Shown here in pieces: positions 1 to 12,925 of a stretch of DNA of 64,000 nucleotides. A program made the position numbers and the translations under genes. Origin of the DNA: Malachius bipustulatus (Eukaryota; Arthropoda; Insecta; Coleoptera; Melyridae). The notes under the pieces are model-generated. The model saw only the letters and a program-made list of their open reading frames with translations. It was not told the DNA's origin and did no database searches. Positions within the stretch are counted from its first letter, which is position 1, and every line of letters begins with the position of its first letter. The stretch is from NCBI GenBank assembly GCA_910589415.1, contig OU342637.1, positions 34,378,162-34,442,161 on the forward strand. The letters are read 5' to 3'.

Positions 1-149
1 ATAGGATGTGGTCGTTTGTTGACAGGTTTGTGACATTGATCGAAATTTTGCCACTAGCATCTCTATGACTATACTCTTAGTTGTCTCTATAGTCAAATCC
101 ATAACATGGAAATGAATGCTTATTATCGTTCTTAACCTGATTCTTAGGA

Positions 150-245
150 TAGGTCACTAGAGTAGAGGCTTAGCGTACGTGTTCGCAATTAAGTCGTTGG
201 TACTGCCACGGTATGGGTTCGAATCCCAGCTTCAATGTTTGTGTT
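150..245 (+). repeat. tRNA-like fragment, possible SINE head or tRNA pseudogene
   Basis: The segment ends in a T-arm-like string (TGGGTTCGAATCCCA, a B-box with a 4-bp stem), with an A-box-like string (GGCTTAGCGTACG) about 50 bases upstream. No clean acceptor stem or complete cloverleaf can be drawn. It is more likely the head of a tRNA-derived SINE or a decayed tRNA copy than a working tRNA gene. Confidence 0.35.
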
Positions 246-3200
246 TGTTTATTGAACTATTTATAAATTGAAAATTACCAGAGTGAAGCGACTACGTCTT
301 AGCTACAGAACTAATACCAATGTTCCCTCTTTTAAAAGTATTATGATTTTGAAAAGTTCTAAATGGATAAGATTGTTAATCCGTTGTTAGACTTCCATTC
401 TTTTCAAGATTCAAGGAGTGTCAAAAAAGGAAGACGTATAATACGACGTGCGAATAAGTGACGAAGTAGCGGCGACAGATATGAACACTTTAATGTAAAC
501 AACTAAAGGATACCTACCTTAACTAGCTTAATTTAACTAAGTTAATTGAACTTACCAATCGATAGCTAGAAGAACAAAAGTCAGATGTTAGAGGAAGAAA
601 AAGTAGAGGAAGAATAAATTATCAAGCTAAAACTAATACATTAAAATGATGGCTTATGAGAAAGCCAGTCACAAACAATGAAAACGCTCTCCTCCATTAT
701 CAACTATTCCTGTCAGTTTTAAAAGCCATTCATGAAACGAATAGAGCGGAACTATATGGCATAACAATCGAAGTAGACACTAGACTATCTAATAACAATA
801 CGGGTTATAATGCGGCGCAATCCAGGCTATTCCGGCGGCAGTTAATCCGGGACCGGAGTTTCCTTGCGGCTGGTTAATTTCGACAAGCAACTTCCAGCCC
901 ATCACGCTGATTACCCTCAACTCCTTCACAGTCAAGGGATGACGCGTTACCGCCATTTATACTGCAACCTCCGGCGTGTCGTACAAATTAAGATCTAGAG
1001 AAGGTGATGTGTGCTACAGGACTCACTTTACTTTGATTAAGTTCTGGAATTCGTCAGTTAGGAAATATTACAGGAAAAAATCGAGGGAAGTGCCGTGCGT
1101 GTTCTTAAGTTGCCCTTGTATCTTGAGAGAAGTTCAACCTCAAGAAGAATGCATTATTGTAGCAGTAATTTTTAAAAAGAACTATAATCTTGAAGCAGCG
1201 ATCTCGTCTGATAATGTCGCTTATCGGATACTTTCGACTTTATTTTTTTAATTGAGTGAGAGTGGCGTCCTTTACTTCGGAGTCTCTAATGAACTATGGG
1301 AAAAATGTCTCTAAATTCTTTACTGGTTACATATTTGCGGCCAGAAAAATTTCATTACGAACCTTCAATTTCAAACTTCCATAATTTCGCCAAGATAAAA
1401 ACAAATAACCGGAACACTTGTTATCCGAAGAATTTGGCATTCGTTATATAATATCTGAATACCAGGGCGAAGGTTTCCCCGCTGCTAGAACTGGCAATAA
1501 AAGCTGATTATAGCAGGACGATTTGGTTGGGCGCACTATCATCGTAGAGCAAAAATTTTCAACTCCATTCTGGAACGGTGAACGTAAGATAACGTGGCGC
1601 AAGTTTAAATTAACCGTGATCTTTAATGCCTGCTCCTGCTTCAAGTACACTAGTGATGATTTCACTTTATGCATCAGCGAGGATGTTTCTAGGGTATTTG
1701 TGAAATGGGAAATTTAAATTTGAAATGAAAATTTTGATAAAATGTTCTAGATTAGATTGAAAGTTTTCAAAATTATCTTAATTTTGAGCCAATTTATGAC
1801 AACTCTGAGCGATGTACTGAAAATGACAAATTTTTTAATGATTTATCAATGGTTTTAAGGGCCTGCCGAATAATTTCATAAATATTCATATTCGCGGGGT
1901 GGGTCCTTTTGAAATTTAGCCTGTGCTCAACAAGTACTTGAAATCAAAACATTAACTAGGAGTCAGATTTTATTAAAGCAATAGAATAAATTTACACAAA
2001 ATGAGTACAGTAGAGCGGCCAACTCTCCCATTACTCCCGAAAGACACAGTTTTAACTTATGCTATAGAAAAATCAGAACAGCAATTATTTAACCCAAAAG
2101 GAAGAAATTCTAGCCCCCAAGAAACTGTTTAAGATGTTTAATTATGTTTAAACATGATTAATGTTTAAGATTATATAAGAAAAATAATGGTAGACGTAAG
2201 ATCTTCATCCATATAGGCGTAGAGCGTTACCAGGATGATTGCTGAGTGAGCCAGATTCATTTGTGGGGGTTTTTTCATCACCTCACTATTTTTTCTTCAT
2301 AGGTGAGCTGCATATTTCAGTTAACACTAACTAAATGTTAGGCTGTGTCGGGGATGTATAAATTTTTTAAAAAACATACCAATCAAAATAATTGTTTGTA
2401 CCTCTCCATAAAGGTGTATAAGTGAAAGGGCACTCACGAATTGGTTGATTTACCTCCTCCTCCAAGTTTTCCTTAAAATTCTAATTCTTCATTTCTTCTG
2501 AAGCAATGACTCTCCGCTTCAACTATTTTTCTATTTCTCCGTAAGGGGGGAAATCTTGAATTAACGGGCACTAAAAATAATGAAATTCAGCTCCAACAAT
2601 CAAGATCAGAGCCGACAAACGGTCTAAGAATAGGGTGAGGACTGCAGAGCGCAATCTTAATTCTATTACACCTCAAGTTTCCCGGAACTCTGGCTGCGAT
2701 CTCGGTGATGCAGTTGATGACACCATGGCAAGATTAATTTCTCTATCTCTCAAGTGTGGCGAAACTGTTAGTTCTGCAAAAGCCCGCGTTTAATTAAGTT
2801 TAATAAGCGAATCGGGTCAAGAAATTCACATCAGCGCCAACTTTGCCCCGGGGAGCGCTTGTATTTTGCAGGAGGGATTGAAAAGGGGAGACTGAGATTC
2901 AAGAACACGTGTTTGCATATACTAAGTTTCTTGCGGAGTCTTCAAAGTGACCACGTAATAATTATCTTGTTACGTAACCACGTAATTTGGTTATTAGTAA
3001 GCTTCATGGGATTATTTTAGATTTGTTTCTTGCTTCCTGCTGTGGTAATTACTCCACGCTGAAAACATATGATTGACTGTAATGCTTTCGACGTGAAGAA
3101 GTAATGAATCTCTGACATAGCACATTGATATTGTCAAAAGTTCTCATTAATATAATTTTGAAGTAAAATAATTGGTTTCGTTTAGACGACTTCTTCCAAT

Positions 3201-3555
3201 ATAGTATAGTTATCCAGAGAAACAGGGATCGGATAAAGAAATCCAGCGTCGTTATTTGTAGCAATATTTCATCCTGTTTCTATTCGCAACGGTCCAGTGA
3301 TTGCAGTTCTATGTGCACCTGACGTGCTCCGCCCAACGAACTGGGACTTCAAAGTCTACGAATAGGTCCTGAAAAAGCCACACCAAGATCGTCGGGTTAA
3401 TTCAGCGGAAATGTAAGTGAATTTTATGTGACGTGCACCTTTAAAACAGATAACGGTTTCATGCTGCTCTAATTATACTTTTATATCTACCCCTTATATA
3501 TCCAGGGTATAAAAGTTATATTATCTTTCCTTTATAACTTCATTAGCTTTTTATA
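246..3555. other. AT-rich intergenic DNA
   Basis: Only short open frames (under 95 codons) occur, with no recognisable domain or splice pattern. I see no long repeat. No gene can be supported here. Confidence 0.5.
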
Positions 3556-3999
3556 CAGGGTGGGACGCCACGAACGTCTCGATCTGTGCAGCATAAACCG
3601 TGCAAAATAAAAAAAGTATTAAACATCCAGAATTTATCTTCTTATGTTATAACACCCAATATCTAACACCCTTTTATGTTATCGTATTTTCAGATTGTCT
3701 TAGAAGAAAACATCAGACTGATTTACTTGAAAAAAAAAACGGTTTACATACGCTAACGTGATCAGCTAACGTATTTTTGGGTATTTTGTATATTTGGCTA
3801 GCCCCTTATAATAGGTTGTTAACAACATTGTTTATCTAAAAAGTAAGAAAACATGATTTTAATTAAATTTTTTCATAATGGGTAAGTACGCTCTATTGAC
3901 TGCACTTGCCCCGGTAATAAAAATTACACGAGCGATTCCATATAACTTCATATAAAAAAAACATAACTTTGATATGACACTCTCATGTGGAACACTCTG
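3556..3999. repeat. possible decayed CAGGGTG-type MITE
   Basis: The left end reads TA-CAGGGTGGGACG and the right end reads CACTCTG-TA. The outer 7 bases are inverted with one mismatch and both are flanked by TA, as in the better elements of this window. Beyond these bases the two ends pair poorly, so the assignment is weak. Confidence 0.3.
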
Positions 4000-4941
4000 T
4001 ATAGTTCAAAACAATTTTTTATTTTTTGACGACTGTCTTTATTCTTAAATTTTCTTAAATCATGCACGCAAACCGAGGCTTACGCTGCTGAGATATTAAC
4101 CAAATAGACACGGAATGATTCCATAAACTTGAACTTGTACACTTATTGGCTTGCATCCATTGCACGCCAGGATCATTGCTCATTTAATCCTCACTCCAAT
4201 TCAACCCGTTTTTAGTCGATGCAGATCCCGGGGGTGATATAGGATTGTAGTGGAGCGAGAGCGGTGTCGCCGTATTCGCAAAGTCGGACGTCGCGGCGCC
4301 ATAGATCGAGTCCCCGGATCCTGGTCGAGGCCGCTCTTCCATCCTTATACTCTAGATTCCAGAACTCAGCACAACTGAGGAAATTACCATAAATCTATCC
4401 CGACGCACTATCGCTGATGAAGCCGTGGAACTGCGATGCCCCGCTCATACGAGTAGGCCCTATGAGGGGTAACGACCATAATAATTGCCACGTTGGGGAG
4501 TAGTGCCTGGATAAACATGATAAAATAGTAAACTTGACGTTAAACTGTGTTATTAAGCACACGTGAATCTGGTTGAGAATTGGGATGGGATCGATTGGCC
4601 TCGGAAATTAAACTAGAGTTGCCTTAGTCTGATAATTTTTTTTATGTCTTAAACGATGAAAATTCATGTCACTACTTCTTTTCTACTAGTTCTTATAGCA
4701 GCATTTACGATTTCACTCAGAGTAATTTTCTCATAATTTGCCAAACTTTATGTCCGATAGATGCCACTATTCACCAATGCCCTCCATTTGTTCGTACTGG
4801 ACAACGACATCGCTAGACTTACATCAGATTCTCACAGAATAGTTTTTTTTTCCTCGAGAGATGTCTGATCCAAGAGGGATTGTGCTTACCAGCTTTCATC
4901 CTTTTGCTTCATGTCACCTATGCTGTTAGTCTGATCCTTTG
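4000..4941. other. intergenic DNA
   Basis: No gene is seen. A short GC-richer patch lies at about 4240-4340, without a readable domain. Confidence 0.45.
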
Positions 4942-5808
4942 TACTATACAGTGTGGAAAAGCCAAATGGAATAAATTCGATAATAAATCAATGGAGATGT
5001 GTGCCAAAAAACGCTCGGACACATCGATTAGTATTTTTGGTTGCGCATTTTTTTCAATGAAAACTTTTTATACAGGGTGTGTCGTGTAACAGTGCTCAAT
5101 ACCAACTTTCTTCTTTCAAATCAAACACCCTGTATATTATTACATTTTCAGATTGCCTGAAAAAATGTAATAATAATGCTGTTTATAATTCAAATTTGTA
5201 ACGAGTGATTTTTGAGTTATAAACAAATGAAAATCGCATTTTTTAATTTTCAAAACAGTGTGTACACCGATAACGGCTCAAGATGTCGGAAAACGGCTTA
5301 CATGTCCCTATCTTAACTTTTCATTTAGAGCCCTATTAGGTAGTTTAAATTTTTATACAGGGTCATGAAAATTGCCAGATTTTTAATCACCCTGTATAAA
5401 AATTTCATCCACACAATAGGATACTACATGAAAAATTAGGATAGGGACATGTAAGCCGTTTTCCGACATCTTGAGCCGTTATCGGTGTACACTGTTTTGA
5501 AAATTAAAAATTGCGATTTTCATTTGTTTGTAACTCAAAAATCACTCGTTACAAATTTGAATTATAAACAGCATTATTATTACATTTTTTCAGGCAATCT
5601 GAAAATGTAATAATATACAGGGTGTTTGATTTGAAAAAAGAAAGTTGGTATTGAGCACTGTTACACGACACACCCTGTATAAAAAGTTTTCATTGAAAAA
5701 AATGCGCAACTAAAAATAATAATCGACGTGTCCGAGCGTTTTTTCGCAACCATCTTCATTGATTTATTATCGAATTTATTCCATTTGGCTTTTCCACACT
5801 GTATAGTT
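4942..5808. repeat. 870-bp near-perfect palindrome
   Basis: The sequence from ACTATACAGTGTGGAAAAGCC (left edge) returns as its reverse complement at about 5790-5808. The centre lies near 5375. The inner 605 bp is a TA-flanked MITE, yet the inverted symmetry continues about 130 bp past that MITE on both sides. This suggests the MITE landed near the middle of an older inverted-repeat element, or that the whole unit is one foldback. Confidence 0.85.
5073..5677. mobile_element. palindromic MITE, family 1, copy 1
   Basis: The element begins CAGGGTGTGTCGTG and ends with the inverse CACGACACACCCTG, with TA on both sides, as expected for Tc1/mariner-type target sites. The two arms pair almost completely over about 300 bp each. 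A second short pair of CAGGGT/CACCCTGTATA motifs sits at the centre (about 5358-5401), and another pair sits inside the arms. It has no coding capacity. The same internal text (ACGGCTCAAGAT and CTTACATGTCCCTA) recurs in the copies at 15741-16527 and 20010-20495. Confidence 0.85.
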
Positions 5809-5814
5809 TGTACA

Positions 5815-6760
5815 GCCAAATCACTGGATGAGTGTCATATTCTGTCGGACTCATTTTTGGCTGTCAATATATTTCCTGTCTTCTACGTTCCAGAACTTCG
5901 CATTCGTAGAGAACATGTTTAGCTGTCTCTTTGGCCTTGCTGCATTCTCTGTATTTGGAGGTCTCCATTCTACAGACCTATTTTATTTAAGTGTTCTTTC
6001 AGTCATCAAACTGTTTACTGGTAAGTGATAGTAGTTCTTCAGCTGTCTTCTTTTTGGGCCCCTTGATGAAGGCTTTCCCATGTTGATGCTTGGCCCTTTT
6101 ATCCCAATATTCTTTATGTTTTTTTCTTAACACATATATGTTTGCACGATCCTGTGCTGAACTTTTTGGTACTTCCAGGGCCGGTTCCGGGCCAATATAT
6201 TCAGCCGAGGACCCACCTCTCGCTGTGTCCTGGCACCCACAGAAAGGTTAACTTGTTATGTTCTGACAGGTTTTCGAATTTTCACGGGATTCTCAAAGTA
6301 GTCTGAACGTTATCTTTTGGGCTTTCGATAGTCCTTAGAGCCACCTGACTGTCTGTTAGTATATTGATCCGTCTGTTTCTACAGACTGTATTATAGACCC
6401 TCTTCTTATTCTCTCTAAGGCAGTGTAGCGTGGCATATATTTCTCATTGAAATACAGTTTCCCACTGTCCAAGAGATATGTTGTGCTGAGTGTTATGCTG
6501 TGTCCGTGATTGGTCTTTGATCCGCCTGTATACCAGGTTGTTCCAACCACGATAATGCCATCTTTTGATTAATTCCATTCCTTCCGATCCACGATTTTTA
6601 CCTCAAAGTTCTTTTGAAATATAAATTTTTGAGTCGAGTGGTCTGTGTTTGCACATAGATTTTTATTTTGTTGCGTCCCAATTTAGCGTATTTGCCGCTT
6701 GATTCTTCTTCCAGCCTCATTTTGTATTTTTGTCCCTCCCATTACACATTAAATGAAGTG
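5815..6760 (-). pseudogene. broken non-LTR retrotransposon, RNase H and C-terminal part
   Basis: Reading the minus strand, the fragment gives WYTGGSKTN (a damaged WYTDGSK RNase H start, about 6535), then DSQVALRTI (about 6340), then LTFLWVPGHS (about 6275), and near the 3' end AKHVLYECEVL (about 5900), the terminal cysteine-histidine motif of RNase H-bearing non-LTR elements of the I/R1/Loa type. The motifs lie in different frames separated by stops, so the gene is dead. The first RNase H aspartate is replaced by glycine. The 5' boundary is uncertain; recognisable protein fades near 6760. Confidence 0.7.
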
Positions 6761-7099
6761 GAGGGAGCAAAAAAGGACTTCCATTCTCTGCAGTTGGAGT
6801 TGTTTTCATTGCCCCAGTTATTCAAAGGTATGCAAGTTTTTACATCTTGCTGAGCTTGTTTATCGCGGAAATTTGTTGCATCTTTGCCCACCATACCAAT
6901 TTTGTGCGCACCAATTGGTGCATAGTCGAGGGGGAGCTCGAAAACTAGCGACAAACCTCGGGGAACCTGGCGCATCCCGTTGTATGTACCCTGCAGCGTC
7001 ATTGGGGTTATGGCGCAGTATTTTTATTTCCCCAATTCTCGTGGGACCAGAATGGAAACCAAAGAAGAAACCAAAGTAGCAGTGCTACAAGACCAGCGA

Positions 7100-7352
7100 G
7101 TACGACAGGTGCACAATCACAAGACACTGCCACCTAAGAGTGCACCTACATAAGCTGGGGATATACAAACAAGAATCAGTTTGTAGACTCTGCAATGAAG
7201 ATGATGAGACAGCTTCTCATGTGATATTCGAGTGTCCAGCACTCGCACGGACACGCTATGCGGTCCTGGGACCACTCAGCCCCGGGAGCCTGCTAGCGGA
7301 AACCTTGGTTAGCGGACTGCTGAATCTTGTCAAAGGAACGGAGTTCTTCTAA
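7100..7352 (+). pseudogene. non-LTR retrotransposon ORF2 C-terminus
   Basis: An open frame encodes VHLHKLGIYKQ followed by CRLCNEDDETASHVIFECPAL, a CX2C...HX4C zinc-binding motif found after RNase H in R1/Jockey-type ORF2 proteins. It ends at a stop at 7350-7352. The upstream RT and RNase H parts are missing, so this is a 5'-truncated copy. The following sequence to about 7470 may be its 3' UTR; it ends in a short ACCAATACCAATACCACC-type repeat that could be the terminal tail. It lies on the strand opposite to the neighbouring relic at 5815-6760, so the two are separate insertions. Confidence 0.75.
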
Positions 7353-7474
7353 TCAAGGAAAAAACTAAGTGTGAGAAATACAATAAGCCCGCTGGCTTCA
7401 GTGTTTGGGACCACATAGACCATCTCTCACATTTAGTTAAAATACCAATACCAATACCACCATACCAAAGATGC

Positions 7475-9686
7475 GTAGGTATATATCTACATTGGTCGTT
7501 TTTTGTATTCCGTTTCAAGCTTACTCCTTAATATTATAATTCAGCTTCACAGATGTTCTTTTTTGAATTATTACTATAAACATTTTGACAAAAAAGGTAA
7601 ATTGGAGTAAGAAGACCCCTTAATATTCCGTTTCATAAGTTTCCAAGGTATGAAATATGAAAATAGTTTTTTCGTGTAAGGCTTATTGGCTTTCCAGGAG
7701 ATAACTGGATGGCACTGGGTAAGAAAATCCTCAATTATTCCCTACAATATGAGCCAAGCTCATTAGTATGTCATCCAGATGCAGGAGCTAATGAAGGAAT
7801 TTCTGTCGCTGATACAATTCCTGATTCGTTCCTTTCCCAGCTGTTTCGTGCGTGAATCCGAACTCGCCCTCGTCTTGCCCTAGCAATTCATTTCATCGCT
7901 GTTTGCGCCCAGCGCGAGGAAAGATGTATTTGCATAATTTGATCCCATTCCCTACTCGTCTGATTGGTGCCAGAACTGCCTGGATAAACGAGAAGTCCTC
8001 ACAGGATTTCAGGAGGTTTCACTTTAATGGAGTTTTAAGAAAAATCCTGGAGGAAACGGGACTTTTAAAGGATTCACCATTTATCTTGGCGGTATTAATA
8101 GGTTTCAGTATAGAGAAGAGACTTTTACTTTTAGTCACTAGAATTGTTCTACAACACTACTTCACTTACGCGTACTGAATCTTTTGTTAGTTATCTATTC
8201 AAAGACAATGAGTTTCTTAATTAATTAAAACAAATCCCTTCCCTTATATCCAATCCTTATCAAGAATTAAATCAATTTTGAATTACATAACAAAACAACA
8301 CCCTGTGGAAGAGCTATGACATTGAAATGATCCAAACGCAGTTGTCTGGAAGAGACCCACTGCCCGGAACAGATCTCGATCCCGGTGAATTATCCCGACT
8401 GGCTGGCTATTTAATTCTCGTCCAGACCCAGGATTAACTGATCAGCTGTCGCGATATCGCTGAATAACTGCTGGATTATTTATATAAAGCCGCTTTCTTG
8501 GTTTCCGCCTTTATGATTTCCTTACTGCATCTTGAGATGGCGTGTTAGTTGCGAGATGAATTATGCAAGCGCATGCTGAATGGGCTGTTTCAAGTCCCCA
8601 TATATTTCGTCGTTTGAGGTTTTAGATTTTCAGCTGGCTCTTGTGATGTTACTTTTAAATAAATGTTACCTACATTACATACTAAAGCAACTGATATACG
8701 AAGAGACGACTAATACATCCATGTACATTAACAATTAACAATGAACTCTAATCTCCATTCAAGCTAATGTATATTATAAGGAAAGATAAAAGCTCATGGA
8801 TATAATGAACTTTTCCTTTTACCATGTCAGATGTTTAATTCCTGGAAGTAATTAAAATTGCAGGCAGCTCCTTGTACCTACCTATACCTACCTACTTACG
8901 TACCTGCCTACTTCCGTTTAATTCGAACGAAGCAGGGAAGTTTCTCATCGCGAGCGCATTGATGTAAAGAGGAAACAAGACGTCCTAGTAGAAGCGGAAA
9001 TTACCCTGCTACGACGAGCTTTTAGGACACTTCCCTGATAATACACAACTCCCTAAATTTATAGCCGAGCTGCTATCGACAGAAAAACCGATCGCATTGT
9101 CACTGCGACCTGATTGGCTTTTATTGCGCTCAAATCACGGTCTCGTGATTAATTTTCCTGCCTTATTGCTTCCGAAAATACAACACGAATTAAATTTTAA
9201 GTTGGAGTTGCAATAAATAATTATAGACGCTTTTTGTGATCAGTCCTAGGTTTGTTCCGCTACCGGAATTTTGCTATGTAAGAGAATTTCGGTTTCATAA
9301 CAAAATATTTAATCCAGATTAGGAAAAGACTAGATAAGCTGAAGTTAAACGGCCATAAACTTGGATTTAAGTTAAACTGGAGCAATTAAATTAACGAGGA
9401 GGCAAGAGGGACAAAGAAAGTACAATCACCAAGCACTCTAAGCAAGCAATTATTATCGTTTCTCTAGGTCTCATAAAGATAAACCTCTGAAATGATTTAA
9501 TGAAAGTTATTTTAGCAAAATAATTATATAAATGGAGGGATAGTAATAAAAAACTTTTTTAATTTTTCGATTTACTTAGGGCACAGGAAAATTTATATTC
9601 TTATCCGGGGTTTTCTACACTTACCTGGTAGAAGACCTGTAGAAGACTCCAGATTTTTTACTAGAGTTTATTCCCTCGGAAAAGTA
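7475..9686. other. intergenic DNA
   Basis: No gene or long repeat is recognised. A CCTA-type tetranucleotide tract lies at 8873-8913. Confidence 0.45.
8873..8913. repeat. imperfect (CCTA)n microsatellite
   Basis: Runs of CCTA are interrupted by TA and CTTA variants. Confidence 0.6.
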
Positions 9687-10267
9687 CAGGGTGTACCAGC
9701 TCGATTTAGACAACGGTAAGGGCCGTGTAGGTCTCGTAAAGACGAAACGTTTTTTTATTTGAAGTTTTTGGATTTGGACCTTCGTTGCGGAAATATGGCC
9801 GACTTCCGGTTTTTAGTTTTTTGGCTCCAGTTTCGGCATTTTTAGGTTCTCGCCCAAACTGAAACTAGTTTTGGAAACTCCTTAGCTTCCGTTACAACTT
9901 TCATATTGAAGTCAAGGTTCTATCTCTGTTGGATTCAAAATCTTAATTTTTCAATTTGATTCAATTTGAATTGATTCAAAGACTTAAAATTTAAAGTCTT
10001 GGGCATGTCGCCATTTTGAATCCAACAGAGATAGAACCTTGACTTCAATATGAAAGTTGTAACTGAAGTTAAGGAGTTTCCAAAACTAGTTTCAGTTTGG
10101 GCGAGAACCTAAAAATGCCGAAACTGGAGCCAAAAAACTAAAAACCGGAAGTCGGCCATATTTCCGCAACGAAGGTCCAAATCCAAAAACTTCAAATAAA
10201 AAAACGTTTCGTCTTGACGAGACCTACACGGCCCTTACCGTTGTCTAAATCGAGCTGGTACACCCTG
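9687..10267. mobile_element. palindromic MITE, family 2
   Basis: The element begins CAGGGTGTACCAGCTCG and ends with the inverse, flanked by TA. Each arm is about 270 bp and they are nearly identical as inverted copies (for example GCCGACTTCCGG and CCGGAAGTCGGC). The central spacer, about 9950-10010, is AT-rich. It is non-coding and close to a complete hairpin. Confidence 0.85.
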
Positions 10268-10269
10268 TA

Positions 10270-11089
10270 TATCTCCAAATTTTCCGTACTGGTTGAAAAC
10301 ATAACTGTGTCGTAGTACTTACCATTGTCCCTAAACTAGTTCGAGTAGGCAAAATATTTCTGTTTTCTAGGCATAGAATTTAAAAGAACGAAGAAGGACT
10401 AGTACATTTCTTTACCGTCCAAATAGCTGCGACCGTCAGAAAGGGAGTCGGATATGACGCACACAAGACATCCGTTATTTAAACAAATAATATGGCGCAC
10501 TAATAGAGAGTAGAACTGTTATTGTCTACACAACAATCAGTATTTTTGGTTCAAAATGGCGGTTTCCGTCGCGTTCATCAGAACGATCAATTGAAATTAT
10601 ACTTACTTCTTCCGGGTGTTTTTGATTCTGTTTCTGGGGAATGAAAAGGAATAAATGCACAACAAAATTAATCTATTCAGTGTGTCCATAAAGTAATAAA
10701 TGATACTTTTATCTCAAATACGGGGTGATCGATTCTGAATTTGCCTTTTTTCAATATTGTAACGGGGGCAGTGAAAAAATTTATAATAAGAGTTGTTCGG
10801 TTTTGAAAATAAGGGATAACAGCTATCGCCTTAAGATGATTTAATGGCCCGCTCAACTTTATACGTCCAGCTGACTATTTTAAATTTTTAATTACAACTT
10901 TATGGAGTTCTCTTAATATGGATTATTTATGGATTTTCTTAAGACCGAAAATAAACTCTAGTTGTGGGTACGAGAAAATACATGACGCTACGCAATGAAG
11001 ATATGATTTTAACGTGCAATAAAGCGAATTGAATAACTCTTTAAACTTTGGTAGCTATTATGCTCTACCGTTTCACCGAGACATATGGG
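10270..11089. other. intergenic DNA
   Basis: No gene or repeat boundary can be supported. Confidence 0.4.
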
Positions 11090-11111
11090 AATAACATGGG
11101 AAATCACATAA

Positions 11112-12515
11112 AGGCCTCCTCAAACCGGCGCGGTATGCGGTAGCGGTAGCGGTGGCGATACACTGCGGTAACGGTATACCGCCATTTTGTTCAAACCGAC
11201 GCGAGTATCGCGACGCGGTATAAACTAAAAAGATACAACTAAAAGATGTGACATTTAATAAGCACGTGTGTTTTAATGTGTAGTGAAAAATTAATCAAAA
11301 ATCAAAATGGAAGATTTGTACCTACTCTTCTTCGGACGAGGAAGAATTTTTTTACTAGTGCTAGCAGCAATGGAAGATGACATGAAAAAAACAAACTAAA
11401 ACTTCAATTCTATATTATTTGGTTTACCGACTTTTAGCAGAAGAAAAACTAGGAAATGGATTCATAACATTAACATGAAGAGAAAAACAAAAGGAGAGTT
11501 TTACACGCTAATTCCACAGCTCCTGCTAGATGAAAAAAGGTTTTATATACAGGGTGTTATGTAATTGAATGTCAATATTTAATGGGGTGATTGTTGGGCC
11601 CATTTGAAGAAGAAAACTTCATAATAACATGTCCTAAGAGTCTTAACTTTTGAGATACCGGGTGGTAAAGTTTTATTAAAATAAATCATTTTTTCGTAAT
11701 ATCTGTAATCCCGCTCTGGATATTTTAATGAAATTTCGAATACAGATATTACGCATCAAGGGGCATTTTTTCATGTACTACGTTTCATTTTATTTCCATT
11801 AGTGACGATTTGCAGTTTGCACGATCGTGCAGAATTTTACCAGCATATTTTAGCAGACATTGATGGTACGCCACTGATTTCTGTTCAAATAGAAATAATT
11901 TTTGGAATCCCCATTCATTTCCAAGCAAATTTGATTACTTTTTTTTAGTCCGATGCACGATTTTCGCTTAAAAAAATAAATCTATTTCTCTACATGGTCA
12001 CAAGATTATCGTTAAAATGACAATAAAAAAATATAAAAACATGCAGGTAAAATTCTGCAAGATGTGACTAGTGGAGATAAAACGAAATGTGGTACATGAA
12101 AAAATTTAAGACTTTTAAGACTATTTAAGACTTAGGACAAACGTTCTTATGAAGTTTTCTTCTTAAGATTGACCCAAAAATCACCCCCTTAAATATTGAT
12201 ATTCAATTACAAAACACCCTGTATACTTCAACATGACAAGTTTGCTTCCATGAAATTTTAAATTTTATTATTTATTGTAATTGTAATCAGGATGCTTCAT
12301 GTCATATAACACTACATGCGGTTTTACCATTTAAATCAACAGTTCAATTCCACTTGTTGCAGACATTTTATTTTTATACAAGTTTGTATCGCTGCAATAC
12401 CGCAGCACGTGCACGGTATATCGCCATTGGTTTGAACACTTATATTTGCCGCTGTAGAAACATGTACCGCTGTACCGCTACCGCTACCGCATACCGCGCC
12501 TGTTTGAGGAGGCCT
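11112..12515. mobile_element. PIF/Harbinger-like non-autonomous element, copy 1
   Basis: The element begins AGGCCTCCTCAAACCGG and ends with its inverse, AGGAGGCCT. It is flanked by a 3-bp TAA duplication at 11109-11111 and 12516-12518. A 3-bp TWA target site is the hallmark of PIF/Harbinger transposons. The GC-rich ends, built from GGTAGC and GCGGTA steps, contrast with an AT-rich interior. No transposase is encoded. A CAGGGTG MITE is embedded at 11550-12221. Compared with copy 2, this copy has lost about 55 bp near its right end. Confidence 0.85.
11550..12221. mobile_element. CAGGGTG MITE inside Harbinger-like copy 1
   Basis: The ends CAGGGTGTTATGTAATTG and CAATTACAAAACACCCTG are inverted and TA-flanked. 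The arms, which share text such as GAAGAAAACTTCATAA, pair over about 150 bp. The same MITE sits at the same place in Harbinger-like copy 2, so it was already on board when the composite moved. Confidence 0.8.
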
Positions 12516-12925
12516 TAACTCTTGCAGTTTGTCGCTCGCCAGTTTCACCTACAAGAACGGTAATAGTGTCTATCGAAAAGGAATTCCTTCCTGAACGCGT
12601 TGCTATCAAAAACTTCCTAAGTTACTGCTTTTTGAACTATTGAAAAAATAATTTAAATATTATCAAAATAAAACATAATATAAGTAGCCACAACATGCCA
12701 AATTGACAGTAACAAAATAACCCGAATATGGCATGTCATGGCTACTCATATGTTTGATTTAAAAAATATTTGAATTATTTTTTCAATAATTAAAAAAGCA
12801 GTAAATGAGGAAGTTTTTGGCAGCAGCGCGTTCAGAAAAACCTTTTCGATAGACACCATTACTGTTATTGTAGTTGAAACTGGCAAACGGCAACCTGCAA
12901 TTTTGTGATTTCCCATGTTATATTT

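Larger units (their letters stand above)
11090..12925. repeat. old foldback element, left arm split by a Harbinger-like insertion
   Basis: The right arm, about 12735-12925, is the inverse of a left arm made of 11090-11111 plus 12519-12705. ATGGGAAATCACA before the insertion and TGTGATTTCCCAT at about 12905 match across the inserted DNA, and GCAGTTTGTCGCTCGCC after it pairs with the copy near 12890. The arms are about 80-90% complementary by eye. The intact arm therefore shows what the site looked like before the insertion. Confidence 0.75.

Noticed and set aside
7852..8178. 108-codon frame as a gene
   Set aside because: No recognisable motif and no supporting context.
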